A stretch of 64,000 bases of DNA from Oegoconia quadripuncta (lineage: Eukaryota; Arthropoda; Insecta; Lepidoptera; Autostichidae): contig OX438758.1 of assembly GCA_949316235.1 (NCBI GenBank), positions 5,799,731 to 5,863,730 on the forward strand, given 5' to 3'. The translations under genes were made by a program, and so were the position numbers. Below are positions 24,170-37,500 of this stretch, in pieces (positions within the stretch are counted from its first letter, which is position 1; each line of letters opens with the position of its first letter). Under the pieces are notes generated by a model that made no database searches, was not told where the DNA came from, and saw only the letters and a program-made list of their open reading frames with translations.

Positions 24170-24990
24170 AGTAACTATTTGAAACCCAAAAAACATGACA
24201 GCATATTTTGTATCTTGCGGGCGCCATATTGGATTTTTTAGCATAAAACGTTTCCTATGACACTCGGGGATTGACACGAATCGAACGACACCTTGCACTT
24301 CTACGTCGGTTAACCCGTTTAGGCTACGGGACACTGACATTCAACCCGAGATTCTGAAGAGACCCTGGTTCTCCCGTTTCCGCCTGACAAGCAGTCTTCG
24401 TCGGTAATCTACCGCTTGCGTTTGGGTCACTCATGCACTCCTCTTCACCTTAATAAAATTCACATTAGAGATTCCCCAATTTGTGACTGTGGTCTTGAGG
24501 AGGGATCAATGAATCATATCTTTTTCAATTGCCCTATCCAACCAGTCTCTTTATATGATATACTTCCCTATGATATCCCTAGACCCCTGTTGTTATATAC
24601 AAATTCCCCTTTTGTCAATATTTTATCCAAGTATATATCCACATATAAGATAAAATTATTAAATTTAAGTATATCTTATTCGGGATTTGTCCCCGTCTGG
24701 CAGTAATGGTCGACCGTAATATAGACGACCGATTGCCATAAAATAAAAAGTTAAGGAACATAGAAATCTACATACACTAGTATAAAGTTACCCTCCTTCC
24801 TGGGGCAGTCAAATAAAAACAACGTATATCCTAAACGTCAATAAGGTCGAAAAATGCTTCAACTTTCCGCCATTCATTTGTTTTCAGACATTGTTTTTCA
24901 AATGGATTTCTGGCTATTTGCGTGTCTGATAGATAATTAGTGCATCTGATAGCGTTGCTAGGACCTGACCCTAATAAAAGTGAGTGATGT
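24170..24990 (+). repeat. Dispersed repeat R, copy 1, split by a LINE
   Basis: Left part 24180-24332 (ACATGACAGCATATTTTG, GACACTCGGGGATTGACACG) and right part from 24757 (CATAGAAATCTACATACACT, then CTTCCTGGGGCAGTC) match one continuous unit at about 29700-29985. The LINE fragment at 24333-24756 interrupts this copy. Confidence 0.65.
24333..24756 (+). mobile_element. Jockey-like LINE 3' end (family L2)
   Basis: Encodes RLRLGHSCTPLHLNKIHI followed by CDCGLEEGSMNHIFFNC, the Cys/His motif that ends ORF2 of jockey-like non-LTR retrotransposons after RNase H. The 5' part has frame breaks, and the copy ends CGACCGATTGCCATAAAATA. Related tails lie at 3736-4022 (reverse) and 54590-54660. Confidence 0.75.
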
Positions 24991-25824
24991 CGTGTGTGAA
25001 GGGTTGTTGGGGAAATATACAAGCCGGGTCAATTTACAATGACCGACAAAAAGTTCGTCTGCGCAAGGCCTAAACTTTGTCGAGTGCTTTAACTTTAATT
25101 TTAGTTTGCTCAAACAGCGGAGTTAGCATGATCCTTAAATTTTTATGTGAAACAATGTAATAAAAATAAAACTTGTGCATATATTATATAGAAGTAGTAG
25201 ATGTTATTCGAAGTGGCCTCTTTTCGCATTTTATGGCCTTTCTGGCCACAAATCTGGATTTATGAACTGTATAATTTAACCACTGCTATCTGCTACTGAC
25301 GAACGACGACCGGTCTTAAACCAAATGGTTAAATTGTCCATTCAGTTTGATATCTAGGCGGATCGTTATGTATTTCCTCTTTGCTGCTCGAGCGGGTTAG
25401 TTATAGGTTACTATCGCCTTACCCTTAAACAATCCGCCTAGGCATTCAATTTAATGGTTAATTTAACCATCTGCTTACAACCAACTTCACACCATAAGGA
25501 ACCAGGACCTGTCACTTGATAAACTTTGACCTCATTTTTCACAATATTTTTGACTCATTGGTAAATAAAACTATATGGGAATATTGGGCAATCAATCAAT
25601 TTCTTACAAAATAAACACGAGGGAATGATTTTTTTTTAACTTTATATGGAATTTATTGTCGGCGTCAGAATGGCGAGTCACTAATTGCCCCAGTAGCATG
25701 ACAGACGCGATGAACGTTTATGTTGCGCGAGATATTCGTTCTGCTCATTCGATTGGACGAAATATACAACTCTCCCACTCACTCCTACGTCGTGCGCGAC
25801 ATACAATGTCATACTAAGCAGGCT

Positions 25825-25996
25825 GGTGCGCCAAAGCTTCCTACCATGAGACATTTGCTTCTTATAAATTTTGGAAATATCAAAGCATTTTAGAGCAACT
25901 GTTTTCTCTGACAGGATGGCGTGTCATCTAACTTAACGGTCTTTTCAAATATAAACGAAGCAAATGTCTCAAGGTAGAAAGCAATTTTTGGGCACC
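25825..25996. repeat. MITE-like inverted-repeat element
   Basis: GGTGCGCCAAAGCTTCCTAC with GAGACATTTGCTTC at the left pairs with GAAGCAAATGTCTC through GGGCACC at the right, giving imperfect arms of about 37 bp around a 100-bp centre. Confidence 0.6.
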
Positions 25997-26545
25997 ATTT
26001 CAACATCAAATATGATGACTCGTTGTGTTATTGTGACAATCTGTAATAACGTGAAGGAGGGGCTTTCCACACTATCCTTCCGGGGCCCCACTCGTCCCCT
26101 ATATCATTATAGGTGAGGAGTGGCTGAAGGTAGGAGACATAATACCTCTATCTAGTGTGATAATAAGTCTTGCTGGCTTCGCTGTGCAGCAGCGTAATGG
26201 TACAATATATGCGTTTGCCTGTCTTCGTCTGGCGAGACAATGGATTTATATGAACTGACGTGTACTTGATCTATCACGATTGCTTGGATTTAATGAATTT
26301 TGAATATTCAGCATGATAGTGATAAAATGAATGTAATGTTTTATATAGTTAGGAAGTTATGTAGTGATTTAATAATAGGCAAGTATTGAGGACGTAGAAA
26401 GATTTACTTTACGATTCTCTATTTTAATGGTTTTTAACTATAAGCTGATGATGTTTTTAAATATATAACAAATGAATATGCCTTTGTTGTAGAATAATGG
26501 GTGATTATTAGATAAATATAATTAATATGATGTAAGTTACATAAT

Positions 26546-26551
26546 TTTATT
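26546..26551 (-). terminator. Candidate RBM41 polyadenylation signal
   Basis: AATAAA on the minus strand (TTTATT on plus) lies about 220 bp beyond the RBM41 stop codon. Other A/T-rich hexamers are nearby, so the choice is uncertain. Confidence 0.35.
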
Positions 26552-26767
26552 TACATTTCTGGTAAAAATTATAGAATCAATTTCTAAATATCTATTCTCT
26601 TAATTTGACAGGCCTTCCTTTATACATTTCCAATATAATTTAACAGCTAGCGAAAAAAACGGCGCAGCTACGACTTATACATACCTAACCTATATAATTT
26701 AATAAATAAGTAATACTTAATTACAATAACTCAGAATAATGTTTATAATAAGCTCTAAAGAATTTTT

Positions 26768-29432
26768 TTATCTGTGGTCATCTTGTATTCTGTTACTGTT
26801 CCTTCCAAACTCAGCTATAATGGGTCTGCCACTCAGGATGGTGCCGTTAATTTCGTCCAGCGCCTGTATGGCTATGTCTTCATCTGAAATTATAATTGGA
26901 AATAAAATGGATCGAATTTATTTTGTAGTTTTATTTTCTTGCAGATCACACAAGTCGCCTCCGCAAAGGCAGTAATTCATTCAAAGGTTATGTATATGCT
27001 TTTTTAATAATCTTTCAATAAATTTAAAGTTACTATAAAACAGAAACTTATTAATTAAGAAAGCATATTAAAAAATATTAGACTATTTAGATTATTTTAG
27101 ATGATAATCATCCCTAACTAGCTTGTTCGCATGCCATGCTATTTCTCAATTAATAATGGAATATGAACCTGTTGTTAAAAGAGCAACCCCTCAGGTTTCT
27201 CGTTGTTCTTCTCAGGGGAAAATTGCCTTTTGAACAAGCAAAAAAATTAAGCCTTTTTGACTGATGGAATGACATAAAAATTTTATGACTAGTCACAATG
27301 GAATTCCATTGTCTTTCTGCCATCCAGGGGAATTTGGCACAACATGGCCACAATAGGAACAATGCTCTTCATCCAACAAGTGTTAGAAAAACTGGGGCAT
27401 TATGCTAAAAACAGTGTTAGGAAAATTGTTATTCATTATTCAATAAGTGATAGCTGTAGGTTGTAGGTATTCCAAATACTATATTGTTTATAAAAATATG
27501 ATAAGCCACTTAGAATTTAACAATTATTTGGAATGTGATACAGTCACATGTTTAATGAATTGGGACTAATAATTAGGATCTTAATTATCATCTCTAATTT
27601 TGCAATCAAATGAAATGAACCTTGAAGTACTTCCTATTGTACCCTATGTTGATGTGTGACTGGATAATATAACTATAACATGCTTATCAATAAGCAGTCG
27701 GACTTTTTCTTGTACTTGAGGTTACAACTGGGTCATCCCATTGCAACTTAAGTGGTTGATAGACTACTGCTATTTCTGTGCAACTAAACTCAATTAGTTT
27801 GCATCTATTTGCTTATCTAGTCAGAATTTCAATTTTGTTATGGGGGCCCTGCCTACCACCTCCAGGGCTTAAAGATAAAAATGATCAGACAAAATAGAAC
27901 ATAGATATAACAAATGATTACTCACTGTGAAAAGCAACAAATGCCTGCCCTCTCATCCGTCCTGTCATCAACCTAACATCCACTGGCCCTCCATTATCCA
28001 ACTGAAACTGATTGAACAACAGAGACAGCTGCTCCTGTGATACTGATGATGCTATATTTTTCAGATAGAGAACCTGAAAATAAAAGATGATAATTTTGCT
28101 GACAAAGACCCTCGATTCATTGGCAAATAATTGGGAACTGCTGCATCAAATGGATCACAATGTTTTGCATTTAGTTATCTAACATATATACGTTCTAGTT
28201 ACCTATCTAAGATTGGTGCATTGTTCTACATTGCATAAAGGAACTGAGAGTGTAATTACATATTATATAAAACAATACCTTTGAAGGTATCCCTGGATTG
28301 TAATCTTGAAACCTCTCTATCTTCTTAATGTCGTCTATAGACATCTTGGTGCCCTCTAAAAGCTGTTCTTCTGCAGAATTGATTGGCATCACAATATCCA
28401 CTGCTCTATAATCATCCTGCCTTTCATTTTCTATTGGTTCTAATCTAACAACTTTGTTATCTTTTATTGTATACATTGCCTGTTTCTTTGGTCCAATAAC
28501 ATGGGTTTCTTTGATACGTTTTTGAGGTACTCTAACAGACATATCTTTGACATCCCACAGACTGCCTGGACGACTGATTGTAGGAGAATCAGTTTCCACA
28601 GTGATTAGTTGATTTCCTTGAGTGAGTAAACGTTGTTTCTTTCTTTCAAAACGTCTAAGAAGTTTTCTTCTTTTAGTAATTGGTATGATTTTGTCGTTAT
28701 TTAAATGCCCAAATAAACTATCCTCTATTTGTTTCAAATTGTTCATGGGATGTCCCTCGGGGTAGAATTTTAAAGGCTCACTCTGAAGTCTTTCAAAAAT
28801 ATCAGTTTTTGAAGTACTTGGTTTTTCATCACACTTTTCTGAACTGGAATTGATTATATTCATATGCAGTTGCTATAATTTAAATAGCGCAAAGTATTCT
28901 CTACAGAACAATTAAATAATATGTATAGTAAACACACAATCAAGGATACAAAATTATACTCCATAATTTTTACTGTCTATGAAAATAAACTCTAATATAA
29001 CTTTGTATGACTTTATCTAAATTATTTTTTCGGTAAATATCACAGTAAGACTTGTAAAAATTAAAAAACCATACCTTCCAGCTTTATTCTGGAACTCAGT
29101 AATTTTAGTACGTATGATCTCCAATTTCTTCTCCAATACATCGGACTCGATATTCTTGCGTTGCTGCAGAAGCCCAGCTTCGTTCTCTTGGTACAATTTT
29201 ATTTCCTCATTTGTTAGACCCACCCCTATCAACCATTCGTGGTGACGTAAATCATCTTCAACCTGTTTAAACTCTTCAAAGGTGGAAATTCCATATTTAG
29301 TAAAAGGTAATACCTCAGTAGATTTCTCAAACTCTTTCGGTAGTGATTCTGAGCTGAAAATTTGATAAAGTTACGACAACGAATAGTTTTCATTGCATAA
29401 GTGATTTACCAGTTAAAACGGACTTACCACAT
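26768..29432 (-). CDS. RBM41: RBM41-like RNA-binding protein, 5 exons, 370 residues
   Basis: Minus-strand exons 29428-29432, 29075-29353, 28279-28843, 27926-28073 and 26768-26883 join in phase. The N-terminal half has an acidic helical stretch (GLTNEEIKLYQENEAGLL) and a short coiled coil, then GHPMNNL. The start of the last third, FQDYNPGIPSKVLYLKNI, leads into one RRM (about residues 284-357) with RNP2 LYLKNI and RNP1 MRGQAFVAFH. This layout and these motifs match vertebrate RBM41 (413 residues), which binds minor-spliceosome U12/U6atac snRNA; that role here is inferred by homology. The start is tentative: it uses ATG at 29430-29432, two bases before the donor GTAAGT. A downstream ATG at 28863 was not used because conserved sequence upstream joins in frame. 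It is divergent from ENOX. Confidence 0.88.
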
Positions 29433-29699
29433 TATTTTTGTTTTGTACTTTATTTATCGAAGTTCTCACAAATGGATAAACAATCGTGTTCCTTATTTTG
29501 TTGATAAATATTGTTTTTCGCAACAACCGATCGATTTGGGTGGACGAAACGCGACAAAGTAACAAAAAGTACTCTGTGGTAACAAACAAACCCATTTCTT
29601 TTTTAATAAAGGTTTGCGGCTCTGGATAGTAGTCCTTTTGAGCCAACAAACCGAAACACAAGCCAGGGCTACCATACCAATTTCTGAAATAACGATAAA

Positions 29700-29985
29700 A
29701 GTTTAAAAACCAAAAAACCCGACAGCATATTAGGCGGGCGTCATGATAGATTTTTTACCATAATCTGTAGACAAGGGTTTCTGTAATATTGGAAATCTGT
29801 AGAATTGGGAATCTGAGGACGTGGGAAAATTCGTCTTATGACACTCCAGGGATAAAGATGAATCTAAAGACACCGTGCACTTTGAAATCGGTCAAGCCGT
29901 TTAGGTAACAGGAGGTAACATAGAAATCTACATAAGTACATACATACACCCGAAAAACATTACCCTCATTCCTTGGGCAGTTGGG
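29700..29985 (+). repeat. Dispersed repeat R, copy 2 (uninterrupted)
   Basis: Carries CCCGACAGCATATTAGGCGG, CTTATGACACTCCAGGGAT, then CATAGAAATCTACATA and TTCCTTGGGCAGTTG in the same order as the split copy at 24170-24990, without the LINE. Confidence 0.6.
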
Positions 29986-30486
29986 TAAATCTTGTAGCCA
30001 CTACTGCGAGCGTCGTCGTACGCTGTACGTAGGTAGCCCGTAACTGACTTCCCTGTCAAAAGGTGACCAATGGCGACAGATCACGCCGAGAACTGAGGGT
30101 CTATTTTCTGTGGGTAAAAATTTATAATATCTGCGTTTAATAGGATAAAATAACCCTTTAACAATGTATTACCCAGCTTTTTTTTTATTAGAAATCAAGT
30201 ATTTTTCGTTTTAGACAGATATTGATATGTGGGAAATGGCCCGCAAAAGTATGTCAGCTTACTCTCCAATCGTCAAATTAAACATTTGAGGACCAGGATA
30301 GGCTGAGTTGATGACAACACATCAGTTATTTCTTTTTAAAAATTCAATTAAAGAATTTTTATATCTTGGAAATCTATCGTAATTTTACTATATATAATAT
30401 TCATTGTTTACCGTCATTTTTTACGATATACCGTAATTTTGGATTGGTAACACCGTAATTTTGACACAGAGAGTTTCTTTGGGAGA

Positions 30487-30858
30487 GGCTTTTTGGCGGA
30501 AACTCGGCGAGTGAAGTAGCATTTTTCTTTATAATTCTTATAATTTGTGCATTCTGACTTTTGAAGCTTAATAATGGCAGAATATTGTGCAGCAAACTTT
30601 AGTGATGGTGTACAAGTGAAGGGAAGTGTAAATTAAAGTGCGTAACGGAGCTTTCGAGTTCCCACAAGAAGCCGCCAAAATCTTTTGTAAAGCATTCTGC
30701 CACTTTACTGAAGAATGACTTGACCGTGACTAGAATCTGTATACGCCAAGTATACGACGAATTACTTGTTTTGACTGAGACTGACTTACAAACTGAAGAA
30801 ATAAGATAAATAAGACATGACTGTTATGGGATAAATCCCTTTGCCTTAAAAATAAACC
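30487..30858 (+). repeat. 380-bp unit, copy A of a close direct duplication
   Basis: Begins GGCTTTTTGGCGGAAACTCG and ends near CCCTTTGCCTTAAAAATAAA. The unit includes AATGGCAGAATATTGTGCAG and AACGGAGCTTTCGAGTTCCC. Copy B at 30949-31332 is over 95 percent identical by eye. The head recurs at 52343 and the tail at 53855-53905 around a BEL fragment, so it may be an LTR or an LTR-derived sequence. Confidence 0.7.
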
Positions 30859-30948
30859 TAAAAAAAAAACCTATATAGTCCGAGGGAGACACTGTGTATG
30901 ATGTATGATTTTAATTTACCAAAGCCTTAAATAATAAAAAAAAAATAA

Positions 30949-31332
30949 GGCTTTTTGGCGGGAACTCGGCGAGTGAAGTAGCATTTTTCTTTATAGTTCT
31001 TATAATTTGTGCATTCTGACTTTTGAAGCTTAATAATGGCAGAATATTGTGCAGCAAACGTTAGTGATGGTGTACAAGTGAAGGGAAGTGTAAATTAAAG
31101 TGCGTAACGGAGCTTTCGGGTTCCCACAAGAAGCCGCCAAAATCTTTTGTAAAGCATTCTGCCACTTTACTGAAGAATGACTTGACCGTGACTGGACTCT
31201 GTATACGCCAAGTATACGACGAATGACTTGTTTTGACTGAGACTGACTTACAAAATGAAGAAATAAGAAAAATAAGACATGGCTGTTATGGGCTAGATCC
31301 CTTTGCCTTCTCCTAGAGGAGAAAATAAAACT
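30949..31332 (+). repeat. 380-bp unit, copy B
   Basis: Same unit as copy A, with GGGTTCCCACAAG and the end GCCTTCTCCTAGAGGAGAAA, a short palindrome just before AATAAAAC. An A run and TATGTATGATT follow; a similar TATGTATGATT follows copy A. The pair could be a small terminal-repeat element or tandem retrocopies. Confidence 0.7.
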
Positions 31333-31564
31333 AAAAAAAAAATAAAAAAAAATAAAAAATTATGTATGATTCTAATAATCACATCTCCCACATCCCACAT
31401 TATGAATTAAACGACAGAAACAAAGAGTAAACTAACTATTCTGAATTGAAGTGACCAAAACCACAGAGTAGACGACCAAAAGGCACAAATCTGGCAGCAA
31501 CGTAGCGGCAGTTTAGTAAACAAACAGGTAAAGTTGACTGACCAAGCTAAGTTCACTACCATCC

Positions 31565-34500
31565 ATGAATAATTGGGGAGGCGAGCAATACCAGGTGCCT
31601 ATGAGCACGATACAACCGATGATGCAAAACATGTTGCCACCGCCTTTGCTACCGCCGTTGTGCATGATGTCCGACATGACCATGCCTCCTGTTAACAGCA
31701 CGACACCTGCCCCGGCTACCCTGATAGGCCCTGTGTTACCGGATAACTTCAATGCTGAGGATATGAACCTCGATGAACAGAATGAAGGTGAACCAACGAA
31801 ACCAAGTAATCATAGAGGTGGCAGGGGAGATAAGAAGGATGGCAGAGGAGATAAGGATAGTAGAGATAGAAGAGATACTAGAGGTGACAGGGACAGGGAC
31901 AGAGACAGAGACAGGGACAGAGACAGAGGTGAGCAATAATTTTTGTGTAATTTTGAATATTCTGTTCAAATTCTGTTTCTCACTCATTACATTCACCATC
32001 GGTAAACACGCCCGCTCCGGGACAGTACTGCCAACTGAGAGTTAATTATATTATGACTTGTACTCTGTTGTTGTTTCTTACTGTTTCTTATTGTTCTTTT
32101 GTGTTGTTGTAATTCACGTAGTTTATGTTTAATTTTATTATTAAAAATTCAATTGTATCTAATGTACCCAGTTTCTGGAAGGTATTGATTTCTTTGACAT
32201 TTATTTAATTTCTGAACATGTTTCATATAATATTGTTTAATGTCTACCGCTACAAATATTTGCATGTCGTGGTTACTTATAATTAAGGTGGCGCATGCAC
32301 TGTGTACAATTGCGTTTTTGCCACATTGGACTGGTATGTGTCAATCTTGTTAGTAATCCTAAAAATAAATAAATAAATAAATAAAGTATAAATTGACAAT
32401 TGCAATGGAATTTTATACAACTTTTTTTGAATCACATTGTTGTGGGAGCACAGAGCATGTACAAAGACGAAATGCCAAAGATTTCACAGGGCTAAACCTA
32501 TGTTAAGAACCTGACCCCTCATTTAGTTTAATATAAAAAAACACTCTCAAATCAAATCATGCATTATTGAGATACATCTGAATAAAGACGACATAAACAC
32601 AACACAGTCAAACACATAACGTCGGTTTTTGTTGGCGCGTTGTTTTAAAGTAACATAAATGTGGTATGAATTAATGATTGTGTATTACCTGTAAGTGTAA
32701 TTAATTAAACATGTGATTGTGTCTGAAATAAAGGCTGTTTATTTATTACTTATTTGGATAGATTTTGTGAGCAACTAGGATCACATGTTAACAACTTACT
32801 CGACTGTTCAACTGGTTACTAATACAAAAATCTGCAGATAATGGGTGTGATTGTCCGACACTGTTCTTATAACTTCAAATATTTCCAACAGATCGTTCTA
32901 GGCACCAAAGATCTCGCGACAGGAATGACAGAGGTCTTGGTGACAGAAGTGATAGGGGTGACAAAAATGACAGGGGTGACCGTAATGGCAGAGGTGACAG
33001 GAATCGCCGCGAGAGACGCAGCAAATGGGACAGTGGTAGAAATGATTCCTCAGGTCTGGGAATGGATACTGATATAGGGGCCTTGATGATGCAAGGTAAG
33101 ACAACTTATCTGTAAGATAGTTAAAGCTGTGTTACTAATGTCCTTAATAAAAAAATTAAATACATACAGCTGAACAAAAAACCTCATCCTTTTTGATTAA
33201 AGTCGGTTAATAAAAATGATTATTCTACTTACTTTTTCGTCAATGTCTCGTAAATAAGCAAAGTGTGTCCCATTAATACATCTTAAAGTTACAATTTTTT
33301 CATAGTTATATATAACTATAATTGCAGGCCACTTCCAACCAGTCATTGGAATTCTATGAGGGAGACCTGTGTTCAACAGTGGAGGTCCTGTGGTTGAACA
33401 ATTTTTGTATAGTTACAAGTTAGTTTCAAGACGACCTGTTTGTTGTAGTGGTTAGAATTCTGACTGCTATACCAAAAGGTTGCTGGGTCGAATCCTGCTA
33501 GGGGCATAATGTTTGTATGATTAATACAGACATGTGTACTCGAGTTATGGATGTTTTTCATTTATTTCCTTGGACTTCCCCGACAAGAGCATAGCCCATA
33601 AATTGAAGAGAGAGATGTATTTTACAAAAAATATGTATTAGTGTTGTTTATCAACCATATGGTATCCATAATAGAAGCCTAGTAGCTTAGTGTGGAACTA
33701 GATGGCGCTGTGTGTATGTGCAAAGATATTTATATTGAAGTTTTCATATTATAAAACAAATATGGCTGACTTGATGTTGCCAGTATCTTTTTTTTTATTG
33801 AAAAATTTTTTTTTTGGGTATTTTATGCAGGCAGCATGAAGAGTTTTCGGGGTGTTTTAAAGATAAAACCAAGTTCTTCGTCGATAGGAGAATATAATTT
33901 TTTACATATCATTCAGTCACACTGACAATGCCAAAAAAACAAACTATTATAAAAAGAGTAAATTTAGTAGGAACCTCTTTTCCAACATCCTCGAGGCGGG
34001 AGAAAAATCAAAGTATGCAAAAAACAAACATAAACTACACCACTTAGTCACAGGACCAGTCTCTGCGGACGTTTGCTCACACGACCGCTTTTCGTCGTGT
34101 AATATCCCGGTAGCTTGACGTCTGGCTCACGTGTAGATAATGCCTCAGTTGCTGCAGATAGTGGAGAGTGCGTAATTCCTATCTCCAAAGGATACAAGCG
34201 TTGGACTGGTCTCAAAAGATCGCCTGTGATAGTTCGAACTTTAGCGACACGTGCTACTCCATCTTTTCCTGGAAATAGTTCCTTAACAACACAAAGTGGC
34301 CAGAGTATTCTTCTTTTCACGTCGTCCTGCAGCAACGCCACTTCCCCGACTTTTATTGATACATTACTATTCTTTTTCCTTTGCACTAACATCGCAATGT
34401 ATTCATTACGAAAGCGTTGTCGAAGAGCTTCTCTCAAACTCTGTAGATATCTATTTCTTCTATTCAAATTATCCTCATCCACTTGATCCAGATCTGGAAC

Positions 34501-37500
34501 TTGCGAAGTGGATAGCTCATGTAAAAAACAACTAGGTGACAAGGGCATTAGATCATCTGATTCCGAAAAATAAGTGAGAGGTCGGTTATTAACTATTGCT
34601 TCAGTATCACACAATATCGTTTGCAATTCCTCAATGTTAACCTTCGCTTTCCCGAGTACTCTTTTCAAAATATCCTTGATCATGCGCACCATACGTTCCC
34701 ACCATCCACCCCACCAGGCCGCAGTTGGCGGGTTAAACATCCAAGCTATTTTCCGTATGGTTGTTCTATCTTGTATAGCGTTCCAATCTAAAGATTTTAG
34801 AAGATTTTCCGTCCCATGAAAATTCGTGCCGTTGTCGGAATAAATCATTTTAACTCGCCCTCGTCGAGAAATAAACCGACGTAAAGCCATCATAAAAGCA
34901 TCTGTTGTTAGAGCTGTAACCAACTCTAAATGAAGAGCCCGGAACACGGCACATGTAAACAAAACAATATAACATTTCTGGCCAGACGCGAGAAATAAAG
35001 GCCCGGCTAGGTCAATACCAGTAGTCTCGAAGGGATGAGAATCCACGTTTACTCTAGCAAGAGGCAACGGCGCTCCAATTGGATCAACAGGCTTCATTGT
35101 GAACCGTTTACATCTCACACACCTATTAATTATGGATCGGGCTAACCTTCTTGCTCCGATTATCCAATACTCCTCTCTTAAGACCGCTAATAATGTGGAA
35201 ATTCCAGCATGCATCGACTCGATGTGTTTCTGTTCGACTAGTCTTCTGACTATGATATCCCTATTCGGTAACAGAACAGGATACTTGTATTTATCGGCTT
35301 CACCCGTTAATAATAATCTAGATATTACTCTTATAAAACCCTCATCATCGGTTACTACTTTTACGTTAACTCCTTTCAAAACCTTATCTGACAAATAGTG
35401 GCTTTGAATCATTTTTAATAGCGCCTTTTCTGCTTCGCAGTACTCTGCACATGACACTGTTCCGGCTTTCTTATCACTTCTTCGGCAGTTATAACAAAAA
35501 CGCTTAATAAAAGCCAAAGTTCTCACAATCTTCGAATATTTCGAAAAGAATTTTGATAAGTCCGCTAACAAATCACAGACTGGAATGTCAATGCTAACTG
35601 AGACCGCTCGCAGCTCAAAATTTGCTTGTTCATCGTAATCTGTCACCTCGGCGATCGGCCATGTCTCTGGATTAGATTTCAAAAAATTCGGTCCGTCCCA
35701 CCACAAGGATTCCATAAATGTTTTAGCATCACATCCTCGTGAAGGTAAGTCAGCGGGATTGATGGCTCCTGGAACATGACGCCAATCTTTAGGATGACTT
35801 AGTGTTCTAATTTCATTAACACGATTCTGTACAAAAGTTGCCCATATCGTATTCTTCTTGATCCATGTTAACACGACAGTCGAGTCGGACCAATAATAAG
35901 TATCGCAACTTAAACCCATCGCATTCTTTACTTGATTACACATTCTTGCCCCGATTAATGCTGCTAATAACTCTAGTCTTGGAATTGTGGCTTTCTGTTT
36001 AGAAGGAGCAACCCTAGCCTTTCCTAAGACGAGACGAATAGTCACTTCTCCATTTAATTCTGTCCGTAGATATATACACGCAGCATACGATGTCTTACAA
36101 GCATCTACAAACACATGTAAGGAACAAGCGCAGTCTCCAATCTTTCTGTTACATAGTCTTCTCGGAATTGAACAGTCATTTAAGAGATGTAACGTATGTA
36201 ACCATCTGATAAAATCATTTGAAATTTCCTCCGGTAATACTTCGTCCCAGCCACATCCTGTCTCCCAACATCTTTGTAAAATAATTCTAGGTATTATAGT
36301 GACCGGAGATAAAAATCCGATTGGATCAAATATTTTCTGAGCCACGGACAATAAAGTACGTTTAGTAATTTTGCCGGTGAAGTCTGGTATACTACTCATA
36401 TCACAATACAAGTTGTCAGTACTTGTATTCCATTTTACGCCCAATATAGAGATAATTTCTGTGTCATCTAAAACAAAAGGATGTGGTTTGGGTGCTGTTA
36501 TCCAACCTCTCAAATCAAACATACCTTGTTCCATGATCTCTCTACAGCGTGATATAAAAATTGCAACATCCTCATGAGACTCTACACTCATTACGCAGTT
36601 GTCTACGTAAAATGACTGTCTCAATCTTTCTGCTATATTACGATCTTCCTTTTTACAATTAAGAAGATGGTGGTTTATAGTAGCTGCTAGTAAAAATGGA
36701 CTACATGTGAGACCGAACACCACACGACAGTGCTGGTAGGTTATCATTTCGTTTTTACTACCTTCTCTCCACCAAAGAAACTTTAGAAATTTTCTATCTT
36801 CAGCCCTAAGTGCCACTTGCAGAAAGGCTTTACAAATATCTGCAGTAATTCCGACCGCATGTTGTCTAAATTGCATCAACAACTTAGGAATGAGCTCCAA
36901 AAAATTCTCACCCTTCTCTAAACAACTATTGATTGAGTTGCCATTTCTGTCACGTGATGATGCATCAAAAACCGGCCGTATCTTAGTCGTTAGACTAGCT
37001 TCTTTAATCACTGCATGGTGAGGTAAATAATGACCGTCTCTGTTATCCTTAGGCACCTCTTCAATTATGCCTAGTTGGAGCCACTCCTTCAATACATTGT
37101 CGTAAGCCTCGATCTTGTTAATTGACTGAAGACGTTTCGTAGTGGACATCAACCTTTTCTCAGCCAATTCTCGGTTATTTAAGAGCTCCTGATGTCCATC
37201 TTTCCAAGGTAATGGCACTTCATATCGACCTGCACTATCAATTCTGATCTCTTTTTCAAAACGCAATATAACCTCATCGGCTGTGGCATTCGTAGGCTTG
37301 TCCATTATTCCGATGGACTCTAGCTTCCATAGTTCAGTGATATCTAGCTCGAGAAGACTTGTCAAGGTATGAGACCTCGACCTATCTGACTTACGACCCT
37401 GAATGGTCCATCCTAATTTTGTCTTAATAGCAGTCAAGTCACCAATTTGTACTACAGAATCTGTAAAAATCAAACCCGAATAATCTGCTCCGATGAGAAG

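Larger units (their letters stand above)
24991..26767. other. Intergenic region between the convergent Bap111 and RBM41 genes
   Basis: No gene is supported. It holds an inverted-repeat element at 25825-25996 and a smaller inverted repeat (CTAGGCGGAT at about 25353, complement at about 25432). AT-rich sequence from 26280 includes the probable RBM41 3' UTR. Confidence 0.55.
29433..31564. promoter_or_regulatory. Head-to-head intergenic region between RBM41 and ENOX
   Basis: Both genes start outward from this 2.1-kb interval, so it must hold both promoters. No clear TATA box or initiator could be fixed. It also contains repeat R copy 2 (about 29700-29985) and a duplicated 380-bp unit (30487-30858, 30949-31332), leaving about 230 bp directly upstream of the ENOX start codon. 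Confidence 0.5.

Noticed and set aside
28844..28863. ATG at 28863 as the RBM41 start
   Set aside because: The upstream exon 29075-29353 carries conserved RBM41 sequence and joins in phase at 28843, so the protein begins earlier.
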